Assembly: GCA_036936605.1 (NCBI GenBank)
Contig: JAUPFV010000005.1
Location: 121,824,453-121,888,452 of the forward strand
Source: Limnanthes douglasii subsp. nivea
Taxonomy: Eukaryota > Streptophyta > Magnoliopsida > Brassicales > Limnanthaceae
Direction: 5' to 3'
Length of the DNA stretch: 64,000 nt
Part shown: piece after piece, positions 43,912-56,149 of the stretch
Layout of the letters: each line of letters starts with the position of its first letter
How positions within the stretch are numbered: position 1 is the stretch's first letter
Made by a program: the position numbers and the translations under genes
Notes under the pieces: model-generated
Told to the model about the DNA's origin: nothing
The model's database searches: none
What the model saw: only the letters and a program-made list of their open reading frames with translations

Positions 43912-44851
43912 ATGGACTTTGAACGAAGACATAGCTCTATGCAAAGCGTATAGGAAAATTTCTGAAGATCCAAATGTAGTAGTGCAACAAACCGAAAGTC
44001 GTTTTTGGAAAAAAAATCAAAGATTCAATGTACGAATATTTAGGAGATGTTGATAACAACTTCAACCATGTACAACGAACAGAAGAAGGTATTAACAATC
44101 GTTGGAAAAAACATATTTTCGTTTGGTTAACAAATGGAACCAAGCGATCAAGCAAGTTGAAAGATCACCGCTTAGTGGAACTAACATAGCGGATCAAGTA
44201 AGTATTTCCATTACAAAAAATTTCAACATTTAACAATTGTTAATGGTCGTGTATATATATATATTAATATTAACTAATTTATTTATTATTTTCATTTAGG
44301 AAATTCTCAAACAAGACTTGTATATCAATCTTGCCAATGGAAAACAATTTCAATTTTATCATTGTTGGGAAATTTTAAAGGATTCTTAGATGTTTCAATC
44401 GACAACATCAAATTATCATACTTCTCAAACCAACCAGTCTCGTCCTATTGATACGGATTCCAAAGAATAGTTTACAGAATCACAACCTTCTTGTGATCTC
44501 GGAGTTGATACCGATCCACCCACTACTAATATTAATAGGCCCATGGGTAGAAATCATACTCGTCAGAACAAAAATAAACATAAGATAAGTGATAGCGATG
44601 CATCTGCGGAAAGGGCTGAAGGCTTGGATAAGATTCTAGCAATGCAAGCTGAAGCTAACGCACTCTTGAAAGAGGCGAATGATCTTAATCGGACTAAAAT
44701 AGGACATGTGAAAGATAGTTATGATTGTAACATCATGAATGTCGATACCACCAAGATGACTCCAGACTCGAAAAGATTTTGGACCACAAAAAAGAAAACT
44801 ATATGTGAACGCAACGAGCGCGCTACATATCGACCTTCATTTAACGACTAA
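43912..44851 (+). pseudogene. SANT/NAM-associated-domain gene (Harbinger ORF1-like), broken
   Basis: Exon 1 (43912-44197) reads WTLNEDIALCKAYRKISEDP, the SANT/MYB-like start of the plant 'NAM-associated' proteins that also occur as ORF1 of PIF/Harbinger transposons. A frameshift in an A run near 44008 precedes DSMYEYLGD, and a second shift leads to RLVNKWNQAIKQVE. A GT-AG intron at 44198-44299 keeps frame. Exon 2 has DLYINLANGKQFQFYHCWEI, then stops near 44390 and 44468. After these an open frame (44543-44851) shows the Lys/Glu-rich C-terminal part (KILAMQAEANALLKEANDL). The start codon context is also lost (ATG TAA). No transposase gene or terminal repeats were found nearby. Confidence 0.65.
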
Positions 44852-45530
44852 ACAGATTATGGAAATGGTGGAACAAGTGGAAGTTCCGAATTCAATAATT
44901 TCTCTATATAACTTTTCGTAATTGTTTTTTTTTATTTATGTTTTCTTGTATTTTTATTTATTTTGAATGCGTGTTTTTAAATTTCGGTTGATATTTTTTC
45001 GAAAATTTATTTTCGAAAAAATTAATACCTATGTATTTGTTTTCCGCAATTTATGAATTAAGTTTTTATTATAATTTATAGAACCTATTTACAAAATTCA
45101 ATAAAATTTAATTATTTATTATCATTTTAAAATTTTATATTATAACTTAAGTTGATTTTATTATAATTAAATTTATAAATTATAATTTAGTTTTCAAAAT
45201 TAATTTTTTATTATAGCTTAAGTATTTTACCAGAATAAATTTATATTAAATTTTAGAATAAATATATATTAAAAATTGAATCTTACAAATTTGATAAATT
45301 TGATTACAAATTGAATCTTAATTTTGGTAAAATTTACGTTTGGCTTTTTTTCTCTCTCCTCTTTTTCTTTTCTTCGGTTACTAAACAATTTTTCTCTTCC
45401 CATCATTCCCATATGTAATGTAATAAACCATATGACAATTATAAATTGGCATCCACCTGATATACAGTGGTTGAATTTAAAAAAAGAAATTAAATAGAAA
45501 TAATCAAAGAATATTTAATTAGATAAAAAT
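44852..45530. other. AT-rich stretch without a recognisable gene
   Basis: The first ~100 bp may be 3' UTR of the preceding pseudogene. The rest has no coding signal. Confidence 0.4.
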
Positions 45531-45749
45531 TACAGCAGTATGCATTATTAATTAACTGAATTGCACAGTATTAAATGTAATATTAGATACTAATTAGAAA
45601 TATATTAAAGTTATTTAACTTTATACGTAGTAATTTAATTTTACCTATATAATAAAGAATATATTATAACATAATTATTTAAAATCTAAATTTAATTCGA
45701 TTAAATTTATAAATAGACTATCCTATTAAATATAATATAATATATTTAT

Positions 45750-47921
45750 ATTCTGTTCATTTTGAGAAACTGATTGATAAGATTAGATGTAAAATCTCTG
45801 ATTGGAACTCTAAACATATATCATTTGGGGGCAAAATAACATTGATAAACTCTGTTTTAATGACATATCCAATATACTATTTGCAAGCTGTTAAATTACC
45901 TTTAAGAATAATAGCTAGGATTGAGAAGATGTTAAATAAGTTCTTGTGGGGGTCTAGTGAAACTGATAAACACATGATTTGGTCTAACTGGGAGAAATTA
46001 TGTAAACCATATAATGAAAATGGATTAAATATCAGGAACATAAAAGATATACAATCTGCTTATTCATTTAAGTTATGGTTTAACTTTAGAGAGAATAAAA
46101 CATTATGGTCAAGCATGATGCATTCAAAGTATTGCCTTAATATTCATCCATTGCAGTCTATTCTTAGTATGTCAGATTCTAAAATTTGGAAAAGAATGTT
46201 TGAAGTTAAGGATAAAGCTGAGAAACATATAGGTTGGAATGTAGGAGAAGGTAATTTGGATTTCTGGTTAGATCATTGGTATAGTAATAGACCTTTAATA
46301 TCTCTATCAGCCTTAAATGCTAGACATTATACACATACAAAAATAAATGAATATTGGACTGATAATTCATGGAACATTGATAAACTTTCAAGTATGTTGC
46401 CTACTGTTTATGCATGAAATCAGCAGAATAAAGATTAATGCTCACACATCTGATTCTATAGTTTGGAAACTGTCTGTTGATGGGAATTTTAACTTAAAAA
46501 AAACAGTTAATACAATAAGAACAAAGAATGAAACATCTCAAATTAAAGATAAAATATGGAATAAAGTTTCACCTAAAAAGTGTTCTTTTGTTCTTTGGAG
46601 AGTGTTGAATAACTTGTTAAGTGTTGACATTAAATTGCAGCAACTTGGTTTCAGTTTAGCTTCTAAGTGTTATAGGTGTCAGAATTTAGAATCATTGAAT
46701 CACGTATTTGTGTCATGTGAAACTGCTTGGTTTATTTGGTCTTATTTCTCTGCAATGTTTAGGATTACTATTGGTAGATATATGACAATTAATAATATTA
46801 TCAATCTTTGGTTCATGTCTACAGCTAAAAGAACACAGATTAGAACAATTTTACCTTCAGTAATTGTGTATTCTATTTGGTATAGTAGGAATAACTGTAA
46901 ACATAATGATAATGTTCTTTCACCTAAAAGAATAGTTAATCACATTCTGTTTATGTTATCAACACTAGATTTTGGTAGACATTTAACCAGGAAACACTGG
47001 TCTAGGGACTTGCATATAGCTAAATATTTAAGGTGCTTTAATCATGCTGAAAATTCAAAACCGAGTCAGTATGTTGTTTGGTCTCTACCTGTAAATAATA
47101 GATTGAAATTGAATGTTGATGGTTCTTCTCTAAGAAATGGTGATTCTAGCTATGGTTATATCATTAGGAATAGCTTAGGATCTACTATAGTTGCTAAAGG
47201 TGACTTAATAGGCAAGTGTTCTGCTGAAATGGCTGAAGTTATTGCTTTAGTAAATGGTCTTATGTATTGTAATGATAATGATATAACTTGTATTGACATT
47301 GAAACAGATTGTCTTAGTGTATTCAATATGATTGCAACTGGAAAATACCCATGGAACTTAGACAAGATTCTGAAATATTGTAGATCCTTTATTCAACCGC
47401 AAATGACCTTAAAGCATGTTTATAGAGAGTAGAATGCTGCTGCTGATTGGATAGCGAAGCATGCATTAAAAATTCAATCTAGATTTATAGTAGAATCACC
47501 CCATTCTCTAAATGAGTTAACTGCAATCACTTTGTTGGAATCTTTAAACTTAGGATACTTTCGATTTTTTGACTAACTTGTTGGCAAGTTGAAGGACTTG
47601 ACCATTCTTGATTTTGGTTTTGCAGGACAGGAGTTAGATGATGGAGCATTATATAAGGCAGCAAGGGGTTCAAGAAGCTGCTCAAGAAGGAATACAAAGG
47701 ATGATAAGATGGGAAGAGAGAGATATCAAGGGAAGATTGAAGGAAGGCCTGTTATGAAAATATGTAATGAGTACAAGTATGTAGGAGTAACTCACAAATG
47801 TGTTACTCAATCAAATGTAACTCATTCAATCTGTAAAATTGAGTAACTTACTCATATTTTGCATTGACAATTGTAAGATTCTGTTTATGATCAATAAAAA
47901 TTCTATTCTTGGGAAAAAAAA
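45750..47921 (+). mobile_element. 5'-truncated L1-type LINE with RNase H, good TSD
   Basis: Flanked by the 19-bp repeat tataatataatatatttat (45731-45749 and 47922-47940), with an A run at 47914-47921 as tail. It begins inside ORF2 just after the RT catalytic core, so reverse transcription stopped early. Two long frames overlap because of a single-base shift near 46415. A ~480-bp 3' UTR follows the RNase H. Confidence 0.88.
45842..47450 (+). pseudogene. LINE ORF2 C-terminal part: thumb, zf-RVT and RNase H
   Basis: 45842-46417 reads LINSVLMTYPIYYLQA and KMLNKFLWGSSE, the region after RT. A one-base loss near 46415 shifts the frame; it continues to 47432 with zf-RVT (KKCSFVLWRVLNNLL, then KCYRCQNLESLNHVFVSCE, about 46575-46720) and an RNase H (about 47100-47460). 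The RNase H acids lie in LNVDGSS, AEMAEVIAL, IETDCLS and AADWIAKH. The TAG at 47430 interrupts just before that last motif. These domains would remove RNA from the cDNA hybrid. No initiation or RT core is present. Confidence 0.85.
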
Positions 47922-48299
47922 TATAATATAATATATTTATTTCCATAAGTCTTGCTTTTATTGATATAATTAAAATTACAAAGATTAAATTGGAAGAACT
48001 AATAAGTATAAGACTAGGCTTTACAAACTCAAATTTGTTTAATTTTTGTGTAGGAGGTGAAAAGTTCGAACAAAAATTAGGAGAAAAGAGAAATTCGAAA
48101 CCATTTGATAGTACTAACAGCAACAATTGAAAAAACTAGCTTAAATCCAGATTAACATTGCAAGGATATATCACTATTGATCCAGAAAGTAAATTTATTT
48201 TGCTGCATTTGAGGTAAATCGTGCCATTCTATCTAGAAACGTGATAGCTCTTAAATGATTCGGGGCTTGAGTAAGATTGGAATCCATCTTCTTTCTTTC

Positions 48300-49060
48300 T
48301 TGGAAGGATTATTTCGACATCCAATCAGCTGCTTTGTTCCGCTTTCGATAGATGTGGGAAACGGTCATTAAAGAATCGATTAATTTCCTGCAGCAAAAGA
48401 TAATGTGATCTAGATACCAAACGGATTTCGCATAAAGAAAAAGATCTACTAAAATTTTAGAATCGACTTCAATGTCAAGGTTGGTAATATTGTTAGACTG
48501 GTAGATCAGAAGTCCATCCAATAGTGCTTGCACTCAGCTACAATGGGAAGATTTTTCCCATAGAGCCAAACCCAGGATGATGTTTCCATTATGATCCCGA
48601 ATGAGGCCTCCACCACTTGATTCTCCAATGATGTTGCAAGCTCCATCAGTTTTGAGTTTGAAACGATTGGCTTTAGGGTTCTTCCATTGAAGAAAGAGTG
48701 AAGCTTTGTGGTTAGCAAGGTGGTTTAAATAACTCAAACTAATATCATCCTTATAAACTTCACTCCAGTGAGGTTTCTTTAACATATTCGCTTTGTCTAA
48801 ACTGAAGTGGATGTAGGTAACATGGTCAATCATCGACTGAATCCTGGGATTCAAGTTTTGATGTTTCTTTTTGTTACGAGACGCCCAGATAACCCAAGAG
48901 ATCATTGGGTGGAGAATGGTTCTGATGTCACAGTCTTTGGAAGATGACCAGTACCAGGATCTAATTAGGTAAGTAAAGGACATGTTGTTTGAAATGAGAA
49001 TCTTGAATAAGGAGTTGAAAAAATTCCACACAGCCGAGGATTGAGGGCATTGCACGAGAA
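48300..49060 (-). pseudogene. LINE zf-RVT end and RNase H
   Basis: 49055-48534 holds the last zinc-domain residues (MQCPQSSAVW), a spacer, then NRFKLKTDGACNIIGESSGG with the first RNase H Asp. A stop at about 48535 interrupts; a new frame gives AECKHYWMDF and 48533-48309 has NLDIEVDSKILVD and NKAADWMSK with the other acids. The protein is like the LINE at 56.15-57.75 kb. Confidence 0.72.
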
Positions 49061-49963
49061 TATGATTTTTCGATTTTGAGTTATTGCAGAATTGGCACTT
49101 TGAAGCTAAATGAAAGTGCTCTCTTTGGAGATTAGAATCAGAAGAAATCCAGTTAAAGAGGGGTCTCCATAAGAAGAAGGAGCATTGTCTGGGTGTGACA
49201 GAATTCCAAGTCTTTTTAAAAGGATCGGATTTATTTCCCGTAGTCCTGATGGCATTCCACGTATTTTTTAAGTTGAAAGATCCGCCAGCAAAGAGCTACC
49301 AGTTGATTGAATCAGAGTTAATGTTGATGGGGATTTTATGGATTTTAGAAATTTCAGAGGAAGTAACTCAGAGCTTGAGTTCATCAACATTCCAGTTACC
49401 ATTAGCCTATAATCTATTCACCTTAACCTTTTCTGCACCCAACATACAACTTTTATTATCAGTCTTGTTGAAGTATATAAAAGATTTCTTTGAGCACCAA
49501 CTGTCAAGCAAGAAGTCTATATTTCCCAAACCAGGATTCCAGAACATGTATTTTTCTGCGATGTCCTTTATATTTCTGATTCTGGTCCAGGATTTAGATT
49601 TCTTAGTTGGGGAAAAAGCTAAGATGGGATGAATGTTTCTGCTGTATATTGACTTCATTAGTTTTGTCCATAAAGACTTCTGAGCTCTGAAGATGAACCA
49701 GAGCTTGAGAGAATAAACAGCATGAAATTCCTCTAACTTCCTAACATTGACGCCCCCCTCTTCATAAGGTTTGCATAATCTATCCCAATTTGACCAGATA
49801 ATAGTATGCTTATTTATTTTATTTCCCCACAAAGATTTGTAGAAGAGCTTCTCTATTCAGTAAATGACAGTTTTGGGCAGAGTAATATGCTGAATTAGGC
49901 AATTGGGATAAGCAGACATAATAGATTGAATAAGTGTTAGTCTACCAGCAAATGAGAGCAAAG

Positions 49964-50344
49964 TCAAGTCTCATTCGCAATCAGATCTTCAAAGTTGTTG
50001 ATTCTAGTTGAAGCACTGATGATTGAACCCATGTATTTGAAAGGCAGGTTTTTATGTTTGAAACCCAGAAGCTTTTCTAGCTCAAGAATTCTCTGATTGA
50101 TCATACTTTTAGAAACGATAATCATTGATTTATCATTGTTGATGAGTTGGCCAGATACTCTTTGGTAGTGAGATAAAAATTTCTTGACCTGCAGGATTGA
50201 AGAGACAGAGCCATCGCAAAATATCACGAAATCGTCAACAAATGAGAGACAAGGTATGCTGATTTGTCCTCTAGCTCTATATCTTAAATTGATGTTCTCC
50301 TCAGTTATTTTTTTAATTCTCCTCATGAGGTACTCCTCTACCAA
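49964..50344 (-). pseudogene. LINE reverse transcriptase fragment
   Basis: 126 open codons. CLSFVDDFVIF has the second half of the RT active site (F-V-D-D in place of F-A-D-D). Next come YQRVSGQLINNDKSMI and LPFKYMGSII, the conserved RT motifs after it. It ends with a stop at 49964, where the plus strand reads 'caaagtcaagtctcattcgc'. Confidence 0.7.
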
Positions 50345-50780
50345 TATAAAAAGGCTTGGAAACAGAGGGTTCCTTGTCTTAAACCTTGAGTTACTCTGAA
50401 ATATCCTTACATTTCACCATTTATGATAATTGATGAATGACATTGCTGATACAAATATAATATATTATATAGTAATTAGAAATATATTATAATATATAAA
50501 TTTATTTAATTTTGTTTGTAGTAGTTATGGTTTAATTTTTTTTATTTATATAATTAAAAATATATTATAATATAACCGTTTAAGGTGTTTTAAATTTATA
50601 ATAGATTATTGTATTAAAGGTAATATATTATATATTAATAAAAATATATATATTATAATATATAAATTTATTTAATTTTATAGGTGATAATTATGGTTTA
50701 ATTTTACATATATAATTATAAATATATTATAATATAATTATTTAAGATGTAATTTAATTCGATTAAATTTATTAATACAC

Positions 50781-51239
50781 AACAAAATACTTTAGATTTA
50801 AGTGTATATGTAGTCGTGTGATATTTTTCAATATAATTAGCATCTTTTAAGTTGTTCAAGCTTGGATAAATAATTAAAGATCCAACATACCGCCAATGTG
50901 ATCGTTACTAGTGAATAGAATTATTTTATCATTTTTACAAGTTTTTAATTGACAAATACGTAAAAAATCGGCTCAAACAAAGTTTAAGGTTTGACATAGT
51001 TAATCTTAGACACGAATTAATTATTTGTGAATTGGTGATTAAGAAATTGAACTAGGAAAATCGGCTAAGATTTTCTTAATTAAGTAAATTAGTAAGATCA
51101 ACATAAATTATGTTCAAACTCATACATATACAAATTATATGTTTTTCGAAAGGTATCTTATTGATGTTGTAAAAATATGTTTTATTATGCTATGTGTATT
51201 TGTTATATACTATAGGGATTATATGTTAAGTGATGTTTT
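50781..51239. other. AT-rich stretch before the copia fragment
   Basis: No LTR resembling 54627-55281 is seen here, so the copia element downstream lacks its 5' LTR or has lost it by decay. No gene seen. Confidence 0.4.
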
Positions 51240-52846
51240 GGCTATTTGTTGTTTGTTATGTTAACAAATTCGTATCTCTACAACCCGGAAGGCAAAAAGG
51301 TACCCATACTTAATGGGAGAAACTTTGAGTTATGAAAGAAAGATATGTTGTTGCACTAGATATGCCATGATTACGACTTATCATTAAGGATCGATAAACC
51401 TAAACCTAGGATTGATGATAATTCTCTTACGAAGAAGAAAAAATTAGGGGTTTGCGAAAAGTCGAACAAGATAAGTTTGGGGATCATGTAGCAAAAACAT
51501 TTAATAGCATTTCTTGGTGCAGTTCCAGCTGAGATCATCAATGCAAAAATGTTTCTCGAAGAGGTAAATAAATGTTTTTCCAAGAATGATAAAGTAGAGA
51601 TTAAGATGCGACTTATTAAGCTAGCCTTTATAAAGAATCATGCCAAAAAGATGTTCGTGAGCATATCTTGGAAATATAAAACATCGCTTCTAAATTGACA
51701 ACACTTGATATTGACCTTCCAGATAATGTTGTTGTAAGCTTTTCTTTTCATTATGTCACTCTTCAATATAAGAACTTTAAAACTTCGTATAATTGTCAGT
51801 GGGAGAAATGGACTCTTAACGAGCTCATCTTTCAGGTCGCACAAGAAGAGAAAAAAATGAAGCAATAATCTCCAGCAGTGCAGATGGTGAAAACTCAGAT
51901 GAATGTGGGAATTAATAGAAAGAATGAAGGTTTATTAAGTGGGTTGGAGTTTTCGGACTTCAACGTTTGTGTTGAATATATACAAGGAAAATGGACTAAT
52001 ATGCAAACATTAGATGCATACAATGCGAAATGAGTCTTGGACTTGATACCTACAGATATTTGTAGACCATTCCCAACAACATCATAGAATGACCAATTTG
52101 TATCGTTCATTGACAACTTTTCGCTTTACGAGTATCTATATCTTTTTCGTGAAAAGTGAAAGACCATTGACAAGATCAAAGTCTTTAATACTGAGGATGA
52201 AAAGCATCTTGATAAAGAAATTAAGTGCGTCATACCATGGTGGTAAATACTACGGGAGATACGATAGTTCAGGTGAACAACGTCATGGACCATTTGCAAA
52301 GTTCCTAAAGGAGTGTGGCATATTCCCTCAATATACGATACCGAGTTCACCCAAAATGAATGGAGTATCTAAGAGACGAAACCGTACATTGAAGGATATG
52401 GTAAAAAGTATGATTAGTCATTGAACATTACCTATATCACTATAAGGAGAAGCAAACAAATGTGTAATCTATCTTCATAACAGAGTTCCGATAAAATAAA
52501 CTACTAGGAAACTGTATGAACTTTCAACTGGGCGTGAACTTAGTTTAAAATATATAAATATTTGAGGATTTCAAGATTAAGAGAAGTCTTATAGGCCTAA
52601 TGAAAAGAAACTGGACTCCAAAATGGTTAGTATTTATTTCATCAAATATCCCGAGCACAGTAGGGGTTTTAAGTTTTATGATCCTTTCACTAAGAATATA
52701 TTGGAGATTGGTACGATAAAATTCTTTGAGGATATAAAGTTTGGAAGGGAATAATTTGGTAACAAACATTTTCAAAAAGAATCAGTAGAGATTCATAAAT
52801 ATTCTAACAGTAATACTTCGGTAGCAAATAAGGTTCTAAGGGTAAT

Positions 52847-53515
52847 TTGGAGAGGTATAAAACGCGACTTGTAGCTAAGGGTTTTATTTATTATGAAGGG
52901 ATTGAATTTAAAAAAATATTAGCTCTGGTTTCATCGAAGGATTATTTTCAGACAATCATGGTATTAGTTGCACATTTCAATCTTGATTTCCATAAAATGC
53001 ATGTAAAGACCATTTTTCTTAATGGAAACATCGAGAAAACGATATATATGGTGAAACCTGAAAACTTTGTCTCCGACGATCCAAATTTGATAGTATATAA
53101 ACTAAAGAGATCTATTTATGGTCTCAAGGAAGCGTATCAACAATGGTAACACAAATTCCTTGAATTTATTTTCTCATTTGGTTTCGAGATAAATTTAGTG
53201 CATGATTGTGTATATCAAAAGTTCAATGGGAGTAAATTAATATTTCTATTTCTAGCGTTGTATGTTGATGGCATATAATTGGTCACGAGTGATAAGGAAT
53301 TATGAAATGCAACCTATAAATTTATTTTGGGAAAATTTGATATGAAAGATCTTGGTGATACATCCTTTGTGTTAGGAATTCAAATTCATAGGAATATATC
53401 CCGTATATTTTTGAGTTTATCACAAAATGCGTATATTGAGAGTATGTTACAACGTTATGGGATCACTAACAACAAAGGAAAAGAAACCTCTATATCAAAA
53501 GGTGAAAAAATTTAG
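52847..53515 (+). pseudogene. Copia reverse transcriptase fragments
   Basis: 52847-53149 encodes YKTRLVAKGFIYYEGIEFKK, then FHKMHVKTIFLNGNIEKTIY and KLKRSIYGLKEAYQQW, the copia RT N-terminal half. A stop follows. The YVDD region is seen as LYVDGI (about 53259), in which the second Asp is Gly. 53327-53515 has KFDMKDLGDTSFVLGIQIH, the next RT block. The element cannot reverse transcribe. Confidence 0.78.
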
Positions 53516-54626
53516 TCTTAAACAATACCCAAAGACCAAATTTGAGAAAATGCAAAAGATTTTATATGCTTTGGTTGTTGGAAGTGTGATGTACGCTTAA
53601 GTTTGTACACTACCCGATATTTCTTTTGTGGTAGTCTGTTAAGGAGATACGTAAGTAATCTGGAGATGGAACATTGTAAAGCAGTCTAAAGAGTTCCCCC
53701 ATATTTGCAACAAACAAAACGGTTAAAATGGAGGTCATAAGGCATTCTAACTCGAATTTCCCTAACTTTAAAGATTCTCGCCGTTCAAGCTCATGTATTA
53801 TATTCCTTTTGACGGAAATTGAAATATCATTGAAATTTATTAAACACACACACATTCCATCTTCTACTATGGCTTGTTACTTATTTTTATGCATCAAATC
53901 AGTCTCTTTTACTGCATAATTTTTTCTCAGGACAACAAATCGTAAAGGGGGTCGAAAGACCCTTTAGATTATATTGTGACAACAATTTGGCAGTTGAGTA
54001 TTCAAACAGTAATTGGAGCTCGGTTAAGTCCAAACATGTAGATATCAAGTTCCTTTCTGTTAAAGAGAGAAAGTACAGAGTGAGCAACTAAGCTTGGAGC
54101 ATTTAAGGACAAACTCAATGTTTGCATATCCTGTAATGAAGGAATTAGTGCCTATGGATTTTACCGAACACACCATTAATATAGATGATGTGTGCTTGGA
54201 GAATTTTTAGTTTCAGTAGGATTTTGTAATAAGTTATTAAATCTATTTGTATTATGATAATTGTGAACTTAAGATCATTTATGCAAATATATTTAATTAT
54301 TTAGTGTGCTCTTATCTTTGATTATTCGTACTCTACTATATGTAGACCTCCAGTTAAATAGGACGAGTTACGAATAGATATGTAAGATTATATTTCATAT
54401 TCTTCTTATATTATACATCATGATAGATCAGTGTAATTGATTATTATGATATCGTGATTGTTGATGCATATATTTACGGATTTTAATGCATTGATGATGA
54501 ATTTAGTTCTATGTAGTTAATGGTAATTTACTGTATTGTTCAGGTTATTAATGTGACGATATAAATTAAGTACGTTTATTAAATGGATACATATTATAGT
54601 AGCATAAGATGATCCAAGTGAGAGAT

Positions 54627-55281
54627 TGTTGGAATTTCTTTATTGAGTTGGACAATCACATGTTTTATCGATGTATCAAAATATCGTCAATATTAGTTGA
54701 ATAAAAGTAATCATAAATAAATGAATGGATTAGTAGATAAAATATGTATCATGACAGTAATTGTATAAATACCAGATTTAATTCTGAATAATGTGAATGA
54801 TTAGATTAAAAAATAAACAACTTAAACACATGTAAAACTTTAGGATTATTTTGTAAGACAAAATAATACCCAGTATGATCACTATGGGTGAGAATTTAAA
54901 AAGGTGTGGTCTTCCTTTAGTTTATAGGTTCTAATTTGAATTCAAAATTTAAAATTCAAATTTAAAATGTTTAGTAACTTTTCTTGAAGTTATTAAAGGA
55001 AGAACTGTTTCTCTTGGTTTTAATTTAAAAGAGTAAATGTTTTTGAAATTACTGAAATGAAGATTCATTTATCTTGGGTTTAATATAAAGTGATTTTATC
55101 AGTTTTGGAAGAACACAATTTCAAAACACACACAATAAGAAATATATTTCAGAAAAATAATTGATTATTCCACGGAATCAAATATATTAAAAGTTTTGGT
55201 TGCCAACTCTTAAAGCTTGATAATTAGGATCAAGGATCAACTTTAAGAACTTCGAGATATGAAAATCAAAGATTTTCTACA
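54627..55281 (+). repeat. 3' LTR of the copia element
   Basis: Starts TGTTGGAATTTC. The end is placed at TACA near 55281, but this is approximate. Its first ~400 bp match the interrupted LTR at 31.83-36.87 kb. Confidence 0.6.
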
Positions 55282-56140
55282 TCATGTAAGTCTTTTTCTT
55301 GCATTATTATAAAATGAATTAACTTCACGCGTTCTTAAGTTGAGTTAGATATTATCAATTTTTAACAAAACTAAGTAATGAATGGTTAGAGTTATTATTT
55401 TTTATAGATAGATATACGTATAATAGGTATTAAAAAAACACTTTCAAAATTTAGTTAAAAACTACTTACGAAAGTAACACGTTTAAATTAAAAAAATGAT
55501 GTTCAAGATTTGAAAAAATTAGTGCTTTATTATTTACGACATTATTATTATTATCATTATTACTTTTGTAAAAAGAATCGGCCTTTTTTTTAATCTTTGA
55601 TTTAGATGTTACATCATATAAACCCAGATGCCCAAAAAGAAAATAAATAACCAGATTTATTGAATTAGACCAATATAGGTTTTCAAATTAGAGGGAAGCT
55701 GAAAATAAAACTAGAGGAAACGCAAAATGAAATTTCTAATCGAGTTCATTCGATCAAAATTTGCAGGATATAATTTTCTAGGTTTAGAGAGACAACAGCA
55801 AGTTTTATGATCACTCTCCAAGGATTTATAAAAAATATCTTCTTTATTTCCGAATTCAGAACTGCGATTCATCCCTAAGTAAAAAAAAAGATGTACTTCA
55901 ATTTATGAAGAATCACTTGATCAATTTTTATTGCTTTCGAGTGTAGATCGGGAAATCATAGCTAATCGAAAGCTTCCAGGAGAGTCATACCTGATTTTTA
56001 ACCCCACCAGATGACCAACCAGAATCAATTGCGGAACCTGAAACATGGATTTTGAACAACAAAGTAGATTCGATTGAAGGTATGTCTTAAATTTGATCAA
56101 AATCCACCAAAATTGATTATTCACTATTTCCGACTCTGAT
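55282..56140. other. Stretch without a recognisable gene; may hold the LINE 3' UTR
   Basis: Moderately AT-rich. A T run at 55587-55594 could be the minus-strand poly(A) tail of the LINE to the right, but no TSD could be matched. Confidence 0.35.
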
Positions 56141-56149
56141 GTAACATGT

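Larger units (their letters stand above)
47938..50453 (-). mobile_element. Second L1-type LINE, tail-to-tail with the first
   Basis: Minus-strand order: end of RT with GLRQG-like and FVDD motifs (50450-49964), the middle region with TIIWSNWDRLCKPYEEGG (49832-49407), zf-RVT, then RNase H (48720-48300, FKLKTDGACNIIGE and NKAADWMSK). A 13-bp repeat aatataatatatt (50454-50466, and 47925-47937 inside the other LINE's TSD) is a likely TSD, but AT-rich DNA makes it less certain. Several stops break the frames. Confidence 0.75.
45530..50780. repeat. AT-rich repeat block interrupted by two LINEs
   Basis: Units with 'aattagaaatatatta', 'tttaattttacatatataat' and 'taatttaattcgattaaatt' occur at about 45590-45745, 50475-50615 and 50620-50775. 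The left and right parts match each other across the LINE pair, so they were one array of roughly 150-170-bp units. Confidence 0.5.
51240..55281 (+). mobile_element. Decayed Ty1/copia element, 5' LTR missing, 3' LTR present
   Basis: Gene order on the plus strand: gag (about 51270-51870, with WTLNELIFQVAQEE at 51810), integrase end (about 52350-52425, NGVSKRRNRTLKDMVKSM), RT (52847-53149 and on to about 53515), RNase H (about 53940-54080, YCDNNLAVEYSNS and KSKHVDIKFLSVKE). The 3' LTR starts TGTTGGAAT at 54627 after a purine-rich stretch and runs to about 55281. All genes have stops and shifts. A related LTR copy sits at 31.83-36.87 kb. Confidence 0.78.
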
